A DNA stretch of 64,000 nucleotides. Source: Oleispirillum sp963678075 (GTDB lineage: Bacteria; Pseudomonadota; Alphaproteobacteria; Rhodospirillales; Rhodospirillaceae). Under the pieces are notes generated by a model that did no database searches, was not told where the DNA came from, and saw only the letters and a list, made by a program, of their open reading frames with translations. Location of the stretch: contig CAXXPK010000003.1 in the NCBI GenBank assembly GCA_963678075.2, positions 558,001 through 622,000 on the forward strand. Direction: 5' to 3'. The position numbers and the translations under genes were made by a program. This document shows, piece by piece, positions 14,968-25,181 of the stretch; the first letter of the stretch is position 1, and each line of letters starts with the position of its first letter.

Positions 14968-15438
14968 ATGTCTCGTCGTCATGCAGCCGAGAAACGTGAA
15001 GTACTGCCGGATGCTAAGTTCGGTGACCTCGTTTTGGCCAAATTTATCAATAGCATCATGAAGGATGGCAAGAAGGCCACCGCCGAGCAGATCGTTTATG
15101 GTGCGTTCGACCGTGTTTCCGTCAAGGTCAACGGCGATCCCGTGAAGGTGTTTCACGAGGCGCTGACCAACGTCAAGCCGGCGATCGAAGTGCGTTCCCG
15201 GCGAGTCGGTGGTGCGACCTACCAGGTTCCGGTCGAAGTTCGTACCGACCGTCGTCAGGCCCTGGCGATTCGCTGGCTGATCGAATTTGCCCGCAAGCGG
15301 TCCGAAACCACGATGGTTGATCGTCTGTCCGGCGAGTTGCTGGATGCCGCCAACAATCGCGGCGGCGCCGTCAAGAAGCGGGAAGACACGCATCGTATGG
15401 CCGACGCCAACAAGGCCTTTTCGCACTACCGCTGGTAA
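14968..15438 (+). CDS. rpsG: 30S ribosomal protein S7
   Basis: S7 of 156 aa, a primary 16S rRNA binder that nucleates the head of the small subunit. It starts MSRRHAAEKREV and contains KFINSIMKDGKKATAE, VKPAIEVRSRRVGGATYQVP and KREDTHRMADANKAF. A purine-rich AGGTCCCAGGAAG precedes the ATG. It lies 22 bases after rpsL. Confidence 0.98.
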   Translation: MSRRHAAEKREVLPDAKFGDLVLAKFINSIMKDGKKATAEQIVYGAFDRVSVKVNGDPVKVFHEALTNVKPAIEVRSRRVGGATYQVPVEVRTDRRQALAIRWLIEFARKRSETTMVDRLSGELLDAANNRGGAVKKREDTHRMADANKAFSHYRW

Positions 15439-15474
15439 TCCCAAGACACATCGAAAAGACCAGGAACGACGACA

Positions 15475-17553
15475 ATGGCACGCCAGACTCCCCTCGCGGA
15501 CTACCGCAATATCGGCATCATGGCTCACATCGATGCCGGGAAGACGACGACGACCGAACGCGTCCTTTATTACACCGGTCGTTCGCACAAGATCGGCGAG
15601 GTGCATGATGGCGCCGCGACCATGGATTGGATGGAACAGGAACAGGAACGGGGTATCACCATCACCTCGGCCGCGACCACCTGCTTCTGGGAGAACCATC
15701 GCGTCAACATCATCGACACCCCCGGCCACGTGGATTTCACCATCGAGGTGGAGCGTTCCCTGCGCGTGCTTGACGGCGCGGTCGCGGTGTTCGACTCGGT
15801 GGCCGGCGTCGAGCCGCAGTCCGAGACGGTGTGGCGTCAGGCCGACAAGTACCACGTTCCGCGCATCTGTTTCGTCAACAAGATGGACCGCATGGGCGCG
15901 AACTTCTTTCGTTGCGTCGATATGATCGTTGATCGCCTGGGCGCGGTTCCGCTGGTGATGCATCTGCCGGTGGGGGTCGAGGCCGACTATGCAGGCCTGA
16001 TCGATCTGGTGATCATGAAGGCTATCATCTGGAAAGATGAGAACCTGGGCGCCGAGTTCGAGTACCGCGACATTCCGGCCGAGATGGCCGAGATGGCCGC
16101 CGAATATCGCGAAAAGCTGCTCGAGACGGCGGTCGAGATGGACGATGCGGCGATGGAGGCCTATCTCGAGGGCAGCGAGCCGGACGAGGCGACGCTGAAG
16201 GCGTGCATCCGTAAGGGTACGATCGCCATGAAGTTCGTGCCGGTGCTGTGCGGCTCGGCCTTCAAGAACAAGGGCGTGCAGCCCTTGCTCGACGCGGTCG
16301 TCGATTATATGCCGAGCCCGCTGGACGTTCCGGCGATCAAGGGGGTAGCGATGGACGGCGTGACCCCGGTGGAGCGTCATTCTTCCGATGCCGAGCCGTT
16401 CGCCGGTCTGGCCTTCAAGATCATGAACGACCCCTTCGTCGGTTCGCTGACCTTCATGCGCGTCTATTCCGGCGTGCTGGAAAGCGGTTCCTATGTCGTC
16501 AACACGGTGAAGGACAAGCGCGAGCGCATCGGCCGCATGCTGCAGATGCACGCCAACAACCGTGAAGAAGTCAAGGAGGCCTTTGCCGGCGACATCGTCG
16601 CCCTGGTCGGCCTGAAGGACACCACCACCGGCGACACCCTGTGTGTGCCGACCGATCCGGTGATCCTGGAACGCATGGAATTCCCCGATCCGGTGATCGA
16701 GGTCGCGGTCGAACCGAAGACCAAGGCCGACAGGGAAAAGATGGGTGTTGCGCTCAGCCGTCTGGCCGCCGAGGATCCGTCCTTCCGCGTCACCACCGAC
16801 CAGGATTCCGGTCAGACCGTGATCAAGGGGATGGGCGAACTCCACCTCGAGATCATCGTCGATCGCATGCGTCGCGAGTTCAAGGTCGAGGCCAACGTCG
16901 GCGCGCCGCAGGTGGCCTATCGCGAGACCATCTCGAAGACCTACGAAATCGACTATACCCACAAGAAGCAGACCGGCGGTTCGGGTCAGTATGCGCGCAT
17001 CAAGTTGGTGTTCGCTCCGGGCGAGTCGGGGACGGGTTTCGTCTTTGAAAGTAAGGTCGTCGGCGGTTCGGTGCCGCGGGAATACGTTCCGGGCGTGGAA
17101 AAGGGTCTCAAGAACTCGCTGGATAACGGCGTGATCGCGGGCTTCCCGGTGACCGACTTCAGCGCGACTTTGATCGACGGCGCCTACCACGACGTCGACT
17201 CCAGCGTTCTTGCGTTTGAAATCGCCTCGCGCGCCGCCTTCCGCGAGGGCATCGCCAAGGCCGGGCCGAAGCTTCTCGAGCCCATCATGAATGTCGAGGT
17301 TGTCACCCCCGAGGAATACATGGGCGATATCATCGGCGATTTGAACAGCCGCCGTGGTCAGGTCAACGGCATGGACAGCCGCGGCATCGCCCGTGTGGTA
17401 ACGGCGCACGTCCCGTTGGCCAACATGTTCGGTTACGTCAATACCTTGCGCTCGATGAGCCAGGGCCGCGCCCAGTACACGATGATCTTCGATCATTACG
17501 CGGACGTGCCGAGCAATGCGGCCGATGAGATCCGTGAAAAGATGGCCGGCTAA
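15475..17553 (+). CDS. fusA: elongation factor G
   Basis: EF-G of 692 aa, the translocation GTPase. The G domain has the P-loop AHIDAGKTTTTERVL near residue 17, switch II DTPGHVDFTIEVERSLRV and NKMDRMGANFF. Domains III-V are complete, with the domain IV loop region and a C-terminal block NMFGYVNTLRSMSQGRAQYT. It lies between rpsG and tuf copy 2 as in most proteobacteria. Confidence 0.99.
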   Translation: MARQTPLADYRNIGIMAHIDAGKTTTTERVLYYTGRSHKIGEVHDGAATMDWMEQEQERGITITSAATTCFWENHRVNIIDTPGHVDFTIEVERSLRVLDGAVAVFDSVAGVEPQSETVWRQADKYHVPRICFVNKMDRMGANFFRCVDMIVDRLGAVPLVMHLPVGVEADYAGLIDLVIMKAIIWKDENLGAEFEYRDIPAEMAEMAAEYREKLLETAVEMDDAAMEAYLEGSEPDEATLKACIRKGTIAMKFVPVLCGSAFKNKGVQPLLDAVVDYMPSPLDVPAIKGVAMDGVTPVERHSSDAEPFAGLAFKIMNDPFVGSLTFMRVYSGVLESGSYVVNTVKDKRERIGRMLQMHANNREEVKEAFAGDIVALVGLKDTTTGDTLCVPTDPVILERMEFPDPVIEVAVEPKTKADREKMGVALSRLAAEDPSFRVTTDQDSGQTVIKGMGELHLEIIVDRMRREFKVEANVGAPQVAYRETISKTYEIDYTHKKQTGGSGQYARIKLVFAPGESGTGFVFESKVVGGSVPREYVPGVEKGLKNSLDNGVIAGFPVTDFSATLIDGAYHDVDSSVLAFEIASRAAFREGIAKAGPKLLEPIMNVEVVTPEEYMGDIIGDLNSRRGQVNGMDSRGIARVVTAHVPLANMFGYVNTLRSMSQGRAQYTMIFDHYADVPSNAADEIREKMAG

Positions 17554-17586
17554 AGACACACACACGAATTGACGGAGTAGGCAAAG

Positions 17587-18777
<1,191 letters not shown>

Positions 18778-18793
18778 AGATGGAAACGGTTGG

Positions 18794-18831
18794 GCGTCCG
18801 GGTACGTTTGAATAGCCCGCACTTCGGACGC
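18794..18831 (+). promoter_or_regulatory. hairpin in the tuf-rpsJ spacer
   Basis: GCGTCCG (18794-18800) and CGGACGC (18825-18831) are exact inverted repeats within the 80-base spacer. The T tract needed for termination is absent. It could be a site for L4 autoregulation of the S10 genes or simply an mRNA structure; the function is not known. Confidence 0.35.
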
Positions 18832-18857
18832 TCATCTCAAAAAACGGTGTGAAAGCC

Positions 18858-19169
18858 ATGATGGAAGGTCAAAACATCCGCATTCGCTTGAAGGCGTTCG
18901 ATCATCGCGTGCTGGACCAGTCCACGCGCGAGATCGTGAATACCGCCAAGCGCACGGGTGCTCAGGTGCGGGGCCCGATCCCGTTGCCGACGCGGATCGA
19001 AAAGTTCACCGTGAACCGCTCCCCGCACATCGACAAGAAGTCGCGCGAACAGTTTGAGATTCGGACTCATAAGCGCTTGTTGGACATCGTGGATCCGACT
19101 CCGCAGACCGTGGACGCGCTGATGAAGCTCGACCTCGCGGCCGGCGTCGACGTCGAGATCAAGCTCTGA
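18858..19169 (+). CDS. rpsJ: 30S ribosomal protein S10
   Basis: S10 of about 103 aa, in the head of the small subunit and also known as the antitermination factor NusE. It contains NIRIRLKAFDHRVLDQS, RTGAQVRGPIPLPTRIEKFTV and NRSPHIDKKSREQFEIRTHK. Start codons at 18858 and 18861 are adjacent ATGs and cannot be told apart; an upstream GTG at 18849 is less likely. It is the first gene of the S10 unit. Confidence 0.96.
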   Translation: MMEGQNIRIRLKAFDHRVLDQSTREIVNTAKRTGAQVRGPIPLPTRIEKFTVNRSPHIDKKSREQFEIRTHKRLLDIVDPTPQTVDALMKLDLAAGVDVEIKL

Positions 19170-19182
19170 AGGAACGGTAATC

Positions 19183-19893
19183 ATGCGATCCGGTCTGATT
19201 GCGCAGAAGAAGGGCATGACCCGCGTGTTCACCGAGGACGGCCGCCATATTCCGGTGACGGTTCTTAAGGTGGATGGTTGCCACGTGGTGGCGACGCGTA
19301 AGGTCGATACCCACGGCTATACTGCGGTGCAGCTTGGCGTCGGAACCGCGAAAGTGAGGAACGTGTCGAAGGCGATGCGCGGTCACTTCGCGGCGGCCAA
19401 GGTGGAGCCGAGGAAGAAGATGGCGGAATTCGTGGTTTCCGAGGATTGCCTTCTGGACGTCGGCGTCGAACTCTCGGTCGAGCACTTCGTGCCCGGTCAG
19501 TATGTCGATGTTGCCGGCACCACCCAGGGTAAGGGCTTTGCCGGCGTCATGAAGCGTCACAACTTCCGCGGCCTCGAGGCTTCCCACGGCGTGTCGGTCT
19601 CGCACCGTTCTCACGGTTCGACCGGTCAGTGCCAAGATCCAGGCAAGGTCTTCAAGGGTAAGAAGATGGCCGGCCACATGGGCGACGTTCGCGCCACCCA
19701 GCAGAGCCTTCAGGTGGTTTCCACCGATTGCGGTTGTGGCCTGATCCTGGTCAAGGGCGCGATTCCGGGCTCAGAAGGCGGTTGGGTTCTGGTTTCCGAC
19801 GCAGTGAAGAAGAAGCTGCCCGAGGCTGTTCCCTTCCCGGCCGCGATCAAGGCCCCGGCGCAGGCGACTGCCGCCGAACAGGACAAGGAATAA
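19183..19893 (+). CDS. rplC: 50S ribosomal protein L3
   Basis: L3 of 236 aa, which reaches into the peptidyl-transferase region. It has the opening RSGLIAQKKGMTRVF, the core VDVAGTTQGKGFAGVMKRHNF, the loop HGSTGQCQDPGKVFKGKKM and a variable Ala-rich tail that alphaproteobacterial L3 often has. A Gln in the loop GSTGQCQDP is the site of PrmB methylation in other bacteria. It lies 13 bases after rpsJ. Confidence 0.97.
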   Translation: MRSGLIAQKKGMTRVFTEDGRHIPVTVLKVDGCHVVATRKVDTHGYTAVQLGVGTAKVRNVSKAMRGHFAAAKVEPRKKMAEFVVSEDCLLDVGVELSVEHFVPGQYVDVAGTTQGKGFAGVMKRHNFRGLEASHGVSVSHRSHGSTGQCQDPGKVFKGKKMAGHMGDVRATQQSLQVVSTDCGCGLILVKGAIPGSEGGWVLVSDAVKKKLPEAVPFPAAIKAPAQATAAEQDKE

Positions 19894-19899
19894 GCGGCG

Positions 19900-20520
19900 A
19901 TGAAGCAGGATGTGATCAATTTCGACGCGGTCAGCGTCGGCTCCATCGAACTCGCCGAGAGCGTGTTTGGTGTCGCGGTGCGGCAGGACATTCTGCACCG
20001 TATGGTCAATTGGCAGCTCGCGAAGCGTCGCGCCGGCACCCACAAGACCAAGGGCATCAGCGACATTTCCGGCACCACCAAGAAGCCCTTCAAGCAGAAG
20101 GGTACGGGTCACGCCCGTCAGGGTTCGCTGCGTAGCCCGCAGTTCCGTGGCGGTGCGACGATCTTCGGGCCGGTGGTGCGCGATCACGCTCATGACCTGA
20201 CCAAGAAGTTCCGGAAGCTGGGCTTGAGGACCGCGCTGTCCGCCAAGGTGGCCGAGGATAAGCTGGTGATTTTGGACGAGGCCAAGTTCGGCTCGGCCAA
20301 GACCAAGGACTTCGCCGTGAAGTTGAAGGCGCTGGGCTGGGCCTCGGCGCTGATCATCGACGGACCGGAAGTTGACGGCAACCTGGCGCTGGCTTCGCGC
20401 AACGTGATCGGCATCGATTTGCTGCCGCAGCAGGGCGCGAACGTTTACGACATTCTGCGGCGCGACACCTTGGTCCTGACCAAGTCCGCCGTCGAACACC
20501 TGGAGGCGCGTCTGAAATGA
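19900..20520 (+). CDS. rplD: 50S ribosomal protein L4
   Basis: L4 of 206 aa, which lines the exit tunnel. The extended loop has KQKGTGHARQGSLRSPQFRG, the usual site of macrolide-resistance changes. The C-terminal globular part contains NVIGIDLLPQQGANVYDILR. The stop overlaps the rplW start by four bases (ATGA), indicating coupled translation. Confidence 0.97.
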   Translation: MKQDVINFDAVSVGSIELAESVFGVAVRQDILHRMVNWQLAKRRAGTHKTKGISDISGTTKKPFKQKGTGHARQGSLRSPQFRGGATIFGPVVRDHAHDLTKKFRKLGLRTALSAKVAEDKLVILDEAKFGSAKTKDFAVKLKALGWASALIIDGPEVDGNLALASRNVIGIDLLPQQGANVYDILRRDTLVLTKSAVEHLEARLK

Positions 20521-20828
20521 CCAAGGCGATCAAGATTTCGAAGGAGCGCATGTACGACATCGTGCGCGCCCCAGTGATCACCGAAAAGGCGACGCTTGGG
20601 TCCGAACACAATCAGGTGACCTTCAAGGTTCCGCTGGATGCTTCGAAGCTCGAAGTCGCGGCGGCGGTCGAAGGCATCTTCGGGGTGAAGGTCACGGCTG
20701 TGAACACCCTGCGTCAGAAGGGCAAGTTGAAGCGCTTCAAGGGTCGTCCCGGGCAGCGCTCGGACGTGAAGAAGGCGTATGTGACCCTGGCCGAAGGCCA
20801 GACGATAGACGTCGCGACAGGGGTGTAA
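20517..20828 (+). CDS. rplW: 50S ribosomal protein L23
   Basis: L23 of 103 aa, at the tunnel exit, where trigger factor and SRP dock. It contains MYDIVRAPVITEKATLGSE and FKVPLDASKLEVAAAVEGIF, then the basic loop KGKLKRFKGRPGQRSDVKKA. It begins within the rplD stop codon and rplB starts four bases after its end. Confidence 0.97.
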   Translation: MTKAIKISKERMYDIVRAPVITEKATLGSEHNQVTFKVPLDASKLEVAAAVEGIFGVKVTAVNTLRQKGKLKRFKGRPGQRSDVKKAYVTLAEGQTIDVATGV

Positions 20829-20832
20829 GACG

Positions 20833-21660
20833 ATGGCTTTGAAATCGTTCAATCCGACGACGCCGGGTACGCGGGCGCTGATCCTGGTGGATCGCTCCGA
20901 ACTGTACAAGGGCAAGCCGGAAAAGACCCTGACCGAGGGTCTGTGCAGCTCGGGCGGGCGCAACAACGCCGGTCGCACCACCGTTTGGTGGCGTGGCGGC
21001 GGGCACAAGCGCAAATATCGCCTTGTTGACTTCAAGCGCAGGAAGCTGGATATTCCCGCGACCGTCGTGCGGTTGGAATACGATCCCAACCGCACCGCCT
21101 TCATCGCGTTCATCCGCTATGAGGACGACGAGGTCTCCTACATCCTGGCGCCGCAGCGTTTGGCGGTTGGCGATGTGGTGGTGGCGAGCGAACGGGCCGA
21201 CATTAAGCCCGGTAACGCGATGCCGATGAAGAACATGCCGGTGGGCACCATCGTTCACAACGTCGAGATGAAACTCGGTCGTGGTGGGCAGATGGCGCGT
21301 TCGGCGGGCTGTTACGCCCAGCTGATCGGTAAGGATGGCGGTTACGCGCAGTTGCGGTTGAGCAGCGGCGAGCTCCGTTTGGTACGCGGCGAATGCTTCG
21401 CCACGGTGGGTGCGGTGTCCAATCCGGACAACCAGAACATCAACCTGGGCAAGGCGGGTCGCAATCGTTGGCTGGGACGTCGCCCGCATGTGCGTGGCAT
21501 CTGTATGAACCCGGTCGATCACCCGTTGGGCGGCCGCACGAACGGTGGCGCGCATCCGGTGACGCCGTGGGGTCAGCAGTGCAAGGGCAAGCGGACTCGC
21601 AGCAATAAGAAAACCGACCGGCTGATTATGCGCAGCCGTCATTTGGCCAAGAAGAAGTAA
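20833..21660 (+). CDS. rplB: 50S ribosomal protein L2
   Basis: L2 of 275 aa, needed for subunit joining and peptidyl transfer. It contains GGRNNAGRTTVWWRGGGHKR near residue 38 and the conserved C-terminal loop VRGICMNPVDHPLGGRTNGG, whose histidine is the functionally important one. The basic tail RSRHLAKKK is normal. It sits between rplW and rpsS. Confidence 0.98.
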   Translation: MALKSFNPTTPGTRALILVDRSELYKGKPEKTLTEGLCSSGGRNNAGRTTVWWRGGGHKRKYRLVDFKRRKLDIPATVVRLEYDPNRTAFIAFIRYEDDEVSYILAPQRLAVGDVVVASERADIKPGNAMPMKNMPVGTIVHNVEMKLGRGGQMARSAGCYAQLIGKDGGYAQLRLSSGELRLVRGECFATVGAVSNPDNQNINLGKAGRNRWLGRRPHVRGICMNPVDHPLGGRTNGGAHPVTPWGQQCKGKRTRSNKKTDRLIMRSRHLAKKK

Positions 21661-21672
21661 GGGAGAACGACT

Positions 21673-21951
21673 GTGGCTCGTTCCGTATGGAAAGGTCCGT
21701 TTGTGGACGGATACCTCCTGAAGAAGGCTGAAGCCTCCCGTGCTTCCGGCCGACATGAGGTGATTAAGACGTGGTCGCGCCGCTCGACGATCATGCCGCA
21801 GTTCGTGAGCCTCACCTTTGGGGTTCACAATGGGCAGAAGTTCATCCCGGTGCTGGTCACCGAGGAAATGATCGGTCATAAGCTCGGCGAGTTCGCTCCG
21901 ACCCGTACCTGTTACGGGCACACTGCCGACAAGAAGGCGAAGAGGAAGTAA
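21673..21951 (+). CDS. rpsS: 30S ribosomal protein S19
   Basis: S19 of 92 aa, which contacts the A-site side of the head with S13. It starts at a GTG (21673) with GGGAGA about six bases upstream and reads ARSVWKGPFVDGYLLKKAE, followed by IKTWSRRSTIMPQFVSLTFG. No in-frame ATG fits the conserved N terminus. The rplV start is one base after the stop. Confidence 0.97.
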   Translation: MARSVWKGPFVDGYLLKKAEASRASGRHEVIKTWSRRSTIMPQFVSLTFGVHNGQKFIPVLVTEEMIGHKLGEFAPTRTCYGHTADKKAKRK

Positions 21952-21952
21952 G

Positions 21953-22333
21953 ATGGGTAAGCAGCCGGCCAAGCGCGCGCTGCCGGATAACGCGGCGAAA
22001 GCATATTGCCACGTGATTCGGACCAGCCTGCGGAAGCTTAACCTGGTGGCGACGTCCATCCGGGGCAAGACCGCCGAATCCGCTCTGGCGGAACTGACGT
22101 TCTCCAAGCGCCGGATTGCGGGCGAGGTCAAGAAGTGCCTCCAGTCCGCCATCGCGAACGCGGAAAACAACCACCAGCTCGACGTCGACTCTTTGGTCGT
22201 CGCGGAAGCCTTCGTCGGCAAGTCGATTACGATGAAGCGGTTCCACGCCCGTGCGCGGGGCCGTGCCGGTCGTGTCGAGAAGATTTTCTCGAACCTGACC
22301 ATTGTCGTGACTGAGCGCGAGGAGACCGTCTGA
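21953..22333 (+). CDS. rplV: 50S ribosomal protein L22
   Basis: L22 of 126 aa, whose beta hairpin lines the tunnel constriction. It has RTSLRKLNLVATSIRGKTAE, then EVKKCLQSAIANAENNHQLD and the hairpin KRFHARARGRAGRVEKIFSN. The stop TGA shares its last base with the ATG of rpsC. Confidence 0.97.
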   Translation: MGKQPAKRALPDNAAKAYCHVIRTSLRKLNLVATSIRGKTAESALAELTFSKRRIAGEVKKCLQSAIANAENNHQLDVDSLVVAEAFVGKSITMKRFHARARGRAGRVEKIFSNLTIVVTEREETV

Positions 22334-23004
22334 TGGGACATAAAGTCAACCCGATCGGCCTGCGCGTCGGCATCAACCGGACCTGGGATTCCCGCTGGTA
22401 TGCCGAGGGCGCCGATTATCCCCAGCTGTTGCTCGAGGATTTGAGCATCCGCGAACACCTGAAGAAGCGCCTATCTCAGGCCGGGGTGAGCCGGATCGTC
22501 ATCGAGCGTCCGGCGAAGAAGGCGCGGATCACCATCCACTCCGCGCGTCCGGGGATCATCATCGGTCGCAAGGGTGCCGACATCGAGACCCTCCGCAAGG
22601 AGCTCTCGAAGAAGGTGGGCAGCGAAGTTCACTTGAACATCGTCGAGATCCGTAAGCCGGAACTGGATGCGCTGCTGGTTGCCGAGAATATCGCGCAGCA
22701 GCTGGAACGTCGCGTCGCTTTCCGTCGCGCCATGAAGCGTGCGGTGCAGTCGGCGATGCGTCTGGGCGCCCAGGGTATCCGGATCAACTGCGCGGGTCGT
22801 TTGGGCGGCGCCGAAATCGCTCGTACCGAATGGTACCGCGAGGGTCGGGTTCCGTTGCACACGCTGCGTGGCGATGTCGATTACGGTGTCGGCACCGCGT
22901 TCACCACCTACGGCACCTGCGGCGTCAAGGTCTGGATCTTCAAGGGCGAAATCATGGCCCACGATCCGATGGCTCAGGACAAGCGCGCGCAAGAGCAGCG
23001 CTAA
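22333..23004 (+). CDS. rpsC: 30S ribosomal protein S3
   Basis: S3 of 223 aa, at the mRNA entry tunnel. The KH domain has PGIIIGRKGADIETLRKEL, and the C-terminal domain has GAQGIRINCAGRLGGAEIAR followed by TEWYREGRVPLHTLRGDVDY. The first base overlaps the rplV stop (TGATG). rplP starts 14 bases after the end. Confidence 0.98.
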   Translation: MGHKVNPIGLRVGINRTWDSRWYAEGADYPQLLLEDLSIREHLKKRLSQAGVSRIVIERPAKKARITIHSARPGIIIGRKGADIETLRKELSKKVGSEVHLNIVEIRKPELDALLVAENIAQQLERRVAFRRAMKRAVQSAMRLGAQGIRINCAGRLGGAEIARTEWYREGRVPLHTLRGDVDYGVGTAFTTYGTCGVKVWIFKGEIMAHDPMAQDKRAQEQR

Positions 23005-23018
23005 GAAGGGTAAGAACA

Positions 23019-23441
23019 ATGCTGAGTCCAAAGCGCACGAAGTTCCGCAAGCAGCACAAGGGCCGTATTCACGGTCTGGCGAAGGGCGGATCTGATTTGA
23101 ATTTTGGGGCTTACGGTCTGAAGGCTCTTAAGCCGGAGCGCGTCACCGCGCGTCAGATCGAAGCGGCGCGCCGCGCTATTACCCGCCAGATGAAGCGTCA
23201 GGGCCGGGTCTGGATCCGGGTGTTCCCGGACCTTCCGGTGACCTCGAAGCCGGCCGAAGTCCGTCAGGGCAAAGGTAAGGGTTCGGTGGAATTCTGGTGC
23301 TGCCGCGTGAAGCCGGGGCGGATCATGTTTGAAGTCGACGGCGTGGATGAAGATGTGGCGCGTCGGGCGTTCGAGTTGGCCGCGGCCAAGCTCCCGATCA
23401 AGACCCGCTTCGTCGCGCGTCTGTTTGCCGAGGAGGTCTAA
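23019..23441 (+). CDS. rplP: 50S ribosomal protein L16
   Basis: L16 of 140 aa, near the A-site tRNA. It starts at ATG 23019 with MLSPKRTKFRKQHKGR, has KALKPERVTARQIEAARRAI and VTSKPAEVRQGKGKGSVEFW, and ends in a helix rich in Ala and Lys. A longer in-frame reading upstream overlaps rpsC and is not real. Confidence 0.97.
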   Translation: MLSPKRTKFRKQHKGRIHGLAKGGSDLNFGAYGLKALKPERVTARQIEAARRAITRQMKRQGRVWIRVFPDLPVTSKPAEVRQGKGKGSVEFWCCRVKPGRIMFEVDGVDEDVARRAFELAAAKLPIKTRFVARLFAEEV

Positions 23442-23444
23442 GCC

Positions 23445-23651
23445 ATGGCTAAGGCGGAAGAACTGCGCGGAAAGTCGCTCGATCAGCTTCAGGAAGATCT
23501 TCTGGTTCTGAAGAAGGAGCAGTTCAACATGCGGTTCCAGCGGGCCTCCGGGCAGCTGGAAAACACGGCCCGGGTGGGCCAGGTGCGTCGCGACATTGCG
23601 CGCATCAAGACGGTGATGGGCACCAAGCGCGGAGTGGGGAAGAATGCCTAA
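23445..23651 (+). CDS. rpmC: 50S ribosomal protein L29
   Basis: L29 of 68 aa, a helical hairpin at the tunnel exit. It has ELRGKSLDQLQEDLLVLKKE, QFNMRFQRASGQLEN and QVRRDIARIKTVMG. It begins three bases after rplP and overlaps the start of rpsQ by eight bases. Confidence 0.96.
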   Translation: MAKAEELRGKSLDQLQEDLLVLKKEQFNMRFQRASGQLENTARVGQVRRDIARIKTVMGTKRGVGKNA

Positions 23652-23883
23652 GCGTATTCTGCAAGGCGTGGTGGTCAGCGATTGCAACGACAAGACCGTG
23701 ACGGTCAAGGTCGAACGTCGCTTCATGCACCCCGTCTATAAGAAGTTCATTCGGCGTAGTAAGAAGTATGCCGCCCATGATGAAAACAATCTTTTCAAGG
23801 TGGGTGATATGGTGCGTATTCGCGAGTGTGCCCCGATTTCCCGGACCAAGACCTGGGAAGTTCTGGCCGCTGACGCGGAATAA
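23644..23883 (+). CDS. rpsQ: 30S ribosomal protein S17
   Basis: S17 of 79 aa, an OB-fold 16S rRNA binder. It contains RILQGVVVSDCNDKTVTVKV, RRFMHPVYKKFIRRSKKY and VGDMVRIRECAPISRTKTWE. Its ATG lies inside the end of rpmC. It is the last S10-group gene; a 36-base gap separates it from rplN. Confidence 0.97.
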   Translation: MPKRILQGVVVSDCNDKTVTVKVERRFMHPVYKKFIRRSKKYAAHDENNLFKVGDMVRIRECAPISRTKTWEVLAADAE

Positions 23884-23919
23884 TTTCGAATATCTGTTTC
23901 AAGATAAAGGAAACGGTCC

Positions 23920-24288
23920 ATGATTCAGATGCAAACCAACCTGGACGTTGCCGATAACTCGGGGGCGAAGCGGGTGCAGTGCATCAAGGTTCTTGGCGGT
24001 GCCAAGCGTCGGTTCGCCTCTGTCGGCGACATCATCGTGGTGTCGGTGAAGGATGCGATCCCGCGCGGTCGCGTCAAGAAGGGCGATGTGCACCGCGCCG
24101 TCATCGTGCGCACGGCGAAGGAAGTTCGTCGTGTTGATGGCAGCGTCATCCGGTTCGACCGCAACGCGGCGGTTCTGATCAACAAGCAGAACGAGCCGAT
24201 CGGCACGCGTATCTTCGGCCCCGTGGTGCGCGAGCTGCGCGCCAAGGGCTACATGAAGATCATTTCTCTGTCGCCGGAGGTGTTGTGA
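23920..24288 (+). CDS. rplN: 50S ribosomal protein L14
   Basis: L14 of 122 aa, at the subunit interface. It opens MIQMQTNLDVADNSGAKRVQ, has VRTAKEVRRVDGSVIRFDRN and ends VRELRAKGYMKIISLSPEVL. It begins the spc group and shares its last base with the rplX ATG. Confidence 0.97.
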   Translation: MIQMQTNLDVADNSGAKRVQCIKVLGGAKRRFASVGDIIVVSVKDAIPRGRVKKGDVHRAVIVRTAKEVRRVDGSVIRFDRNAAVLINKQNEPIGTRIFGPVVRELRAKGYMKIISLSPEVL

Positions 24289-24608
24289 TGTCGGCTGCGA
24301 AGATTAAAAAGGGCGATCGCGTCGTCGTCCTGACCGGCAAGGACAAGGGCAAGAAAGGCGAGGTGGTGCGTTCGCTTCCCTCCGCCGACCGTGTCGTTGT
24401 GCAGGGCGTGAACATGGTCAAGCGCCATACGCGTCCCAGCCAGATGTCGGCAGGTGGTATCGTGGAAAAGGAAGCCGCGATCCATGTCTCCAACGTCGCG
24501 CATGTCGACCCCAAGGAAAGCAAGCCGACCCGCGTCGGATTCAAGACTCTCGATGACGGCCGAAAGGTTCGCTTTGCGAAGCTTTCCGGCGAAGTCATCG
24601 ACAAGTAG
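24288..24608 (+). CDS. rplX: 50S ribosomal protein L24
   Basis: L24 of 106 aa, an assembly initiator near the tunnel exit. The KOW motif is GDRVVVLTGKDKGKKGEVVR near the N terminus, followed by VVQGVNMVKRHTRPSQM. I take ATG 24288 because GGAGG at 24276-24280 lies seven bases upstream. A GTG three bases earlier is also in frame. The stop of rplN overlaps it by one base. Confidence 0.95.
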   Translation: MSAAKIKKGDRVVVLTGKDKGKKGEVVRSLPSADRVVVQGVNMVKRHTRPSQMSAGGIVEKEAAIHVSNVAHVDPKESKPTRVGFKTLDDGRKVRFAKLSGEVIDK

Positions 24609-24622
24609 AGGGGGCGGGTCCA

Positions 24623-25165
24623 ATGGCTGCTCGTTTGCGCGAATACTACGATTCGGTGATTCGCAAGGAATTGCAGGACAAGTTTGGCTATACCAATCCG
24701 ATGATGGTGCCGAAGCTGTCCAAAATCGTCCTGAACATGGGTTTGGGCGAGGCCGTCGCCGACCAGAAGAAGGTCCAGGGCGCCGCCAAGGAAATGGCGA
24801 TGATCGCGGGCCAGAGGCCGGTGGTGACGAAGGCGCGTCTATCGATCGCGACCTACAAGCTGCGTGAAGGCATGGCGATCGGCTGCAAGGTGACGTTGCG
24901 CAAGGACCGGATGTACGAATTCCTGGATCGCTTGGTCAACATTGCCCTGCCCCGTGTCCGCGACTTTCGCGGTATTCGCGGCAAGTGCTTCGACGGGCGC
25001 GGCAACTTCGCGTTTGGTCTGAAGGAACAGAACGTCTTCCCCGAAATCGAATACGACCAGGTCGATGCGGTGCGGGGCATGGACATCATCATCTGCACGA
25101 CGGCCCCGACCGACGAGGAAGCTAGGGCGCTCCTCACCGGTTTCAATATGCCGTTCGCCAAATAA
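24623..25165 (+). CDS. rplE: 50S ribosomal protein L5
   Basis: L5 of 180 aa, which binds 5S rRNA in the central protuberance. It has PKLSKIVLNMGLGEAVADQK, KARLSIATYKLREGMAIGCK, RVRDFRGIRGKCFDGRGNF and a C-terminal GMDIIICTTAPTDEEARALL. It is followed 16 bases later by rpsN. Confidence 0.98.
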   Translation: MAARLREYYDSVIRKELQDKFGYTNPMMVPKLSKIVLNMGLGEAVADQKKVQGAAKEMAMIAGQRPVVTKARLSIATYKLREGMAIGCKVTLRKDRMYEFLDRLVNIALPRVRDFRGIRGKCFDGRGNFAFGLKEQNVFPEIEYDQVDAVRGMDIIICTTAPTDEEARALLTGFNMPFAK

Positions 25166-25181
25166 GGCCGGGAGAGCAAAC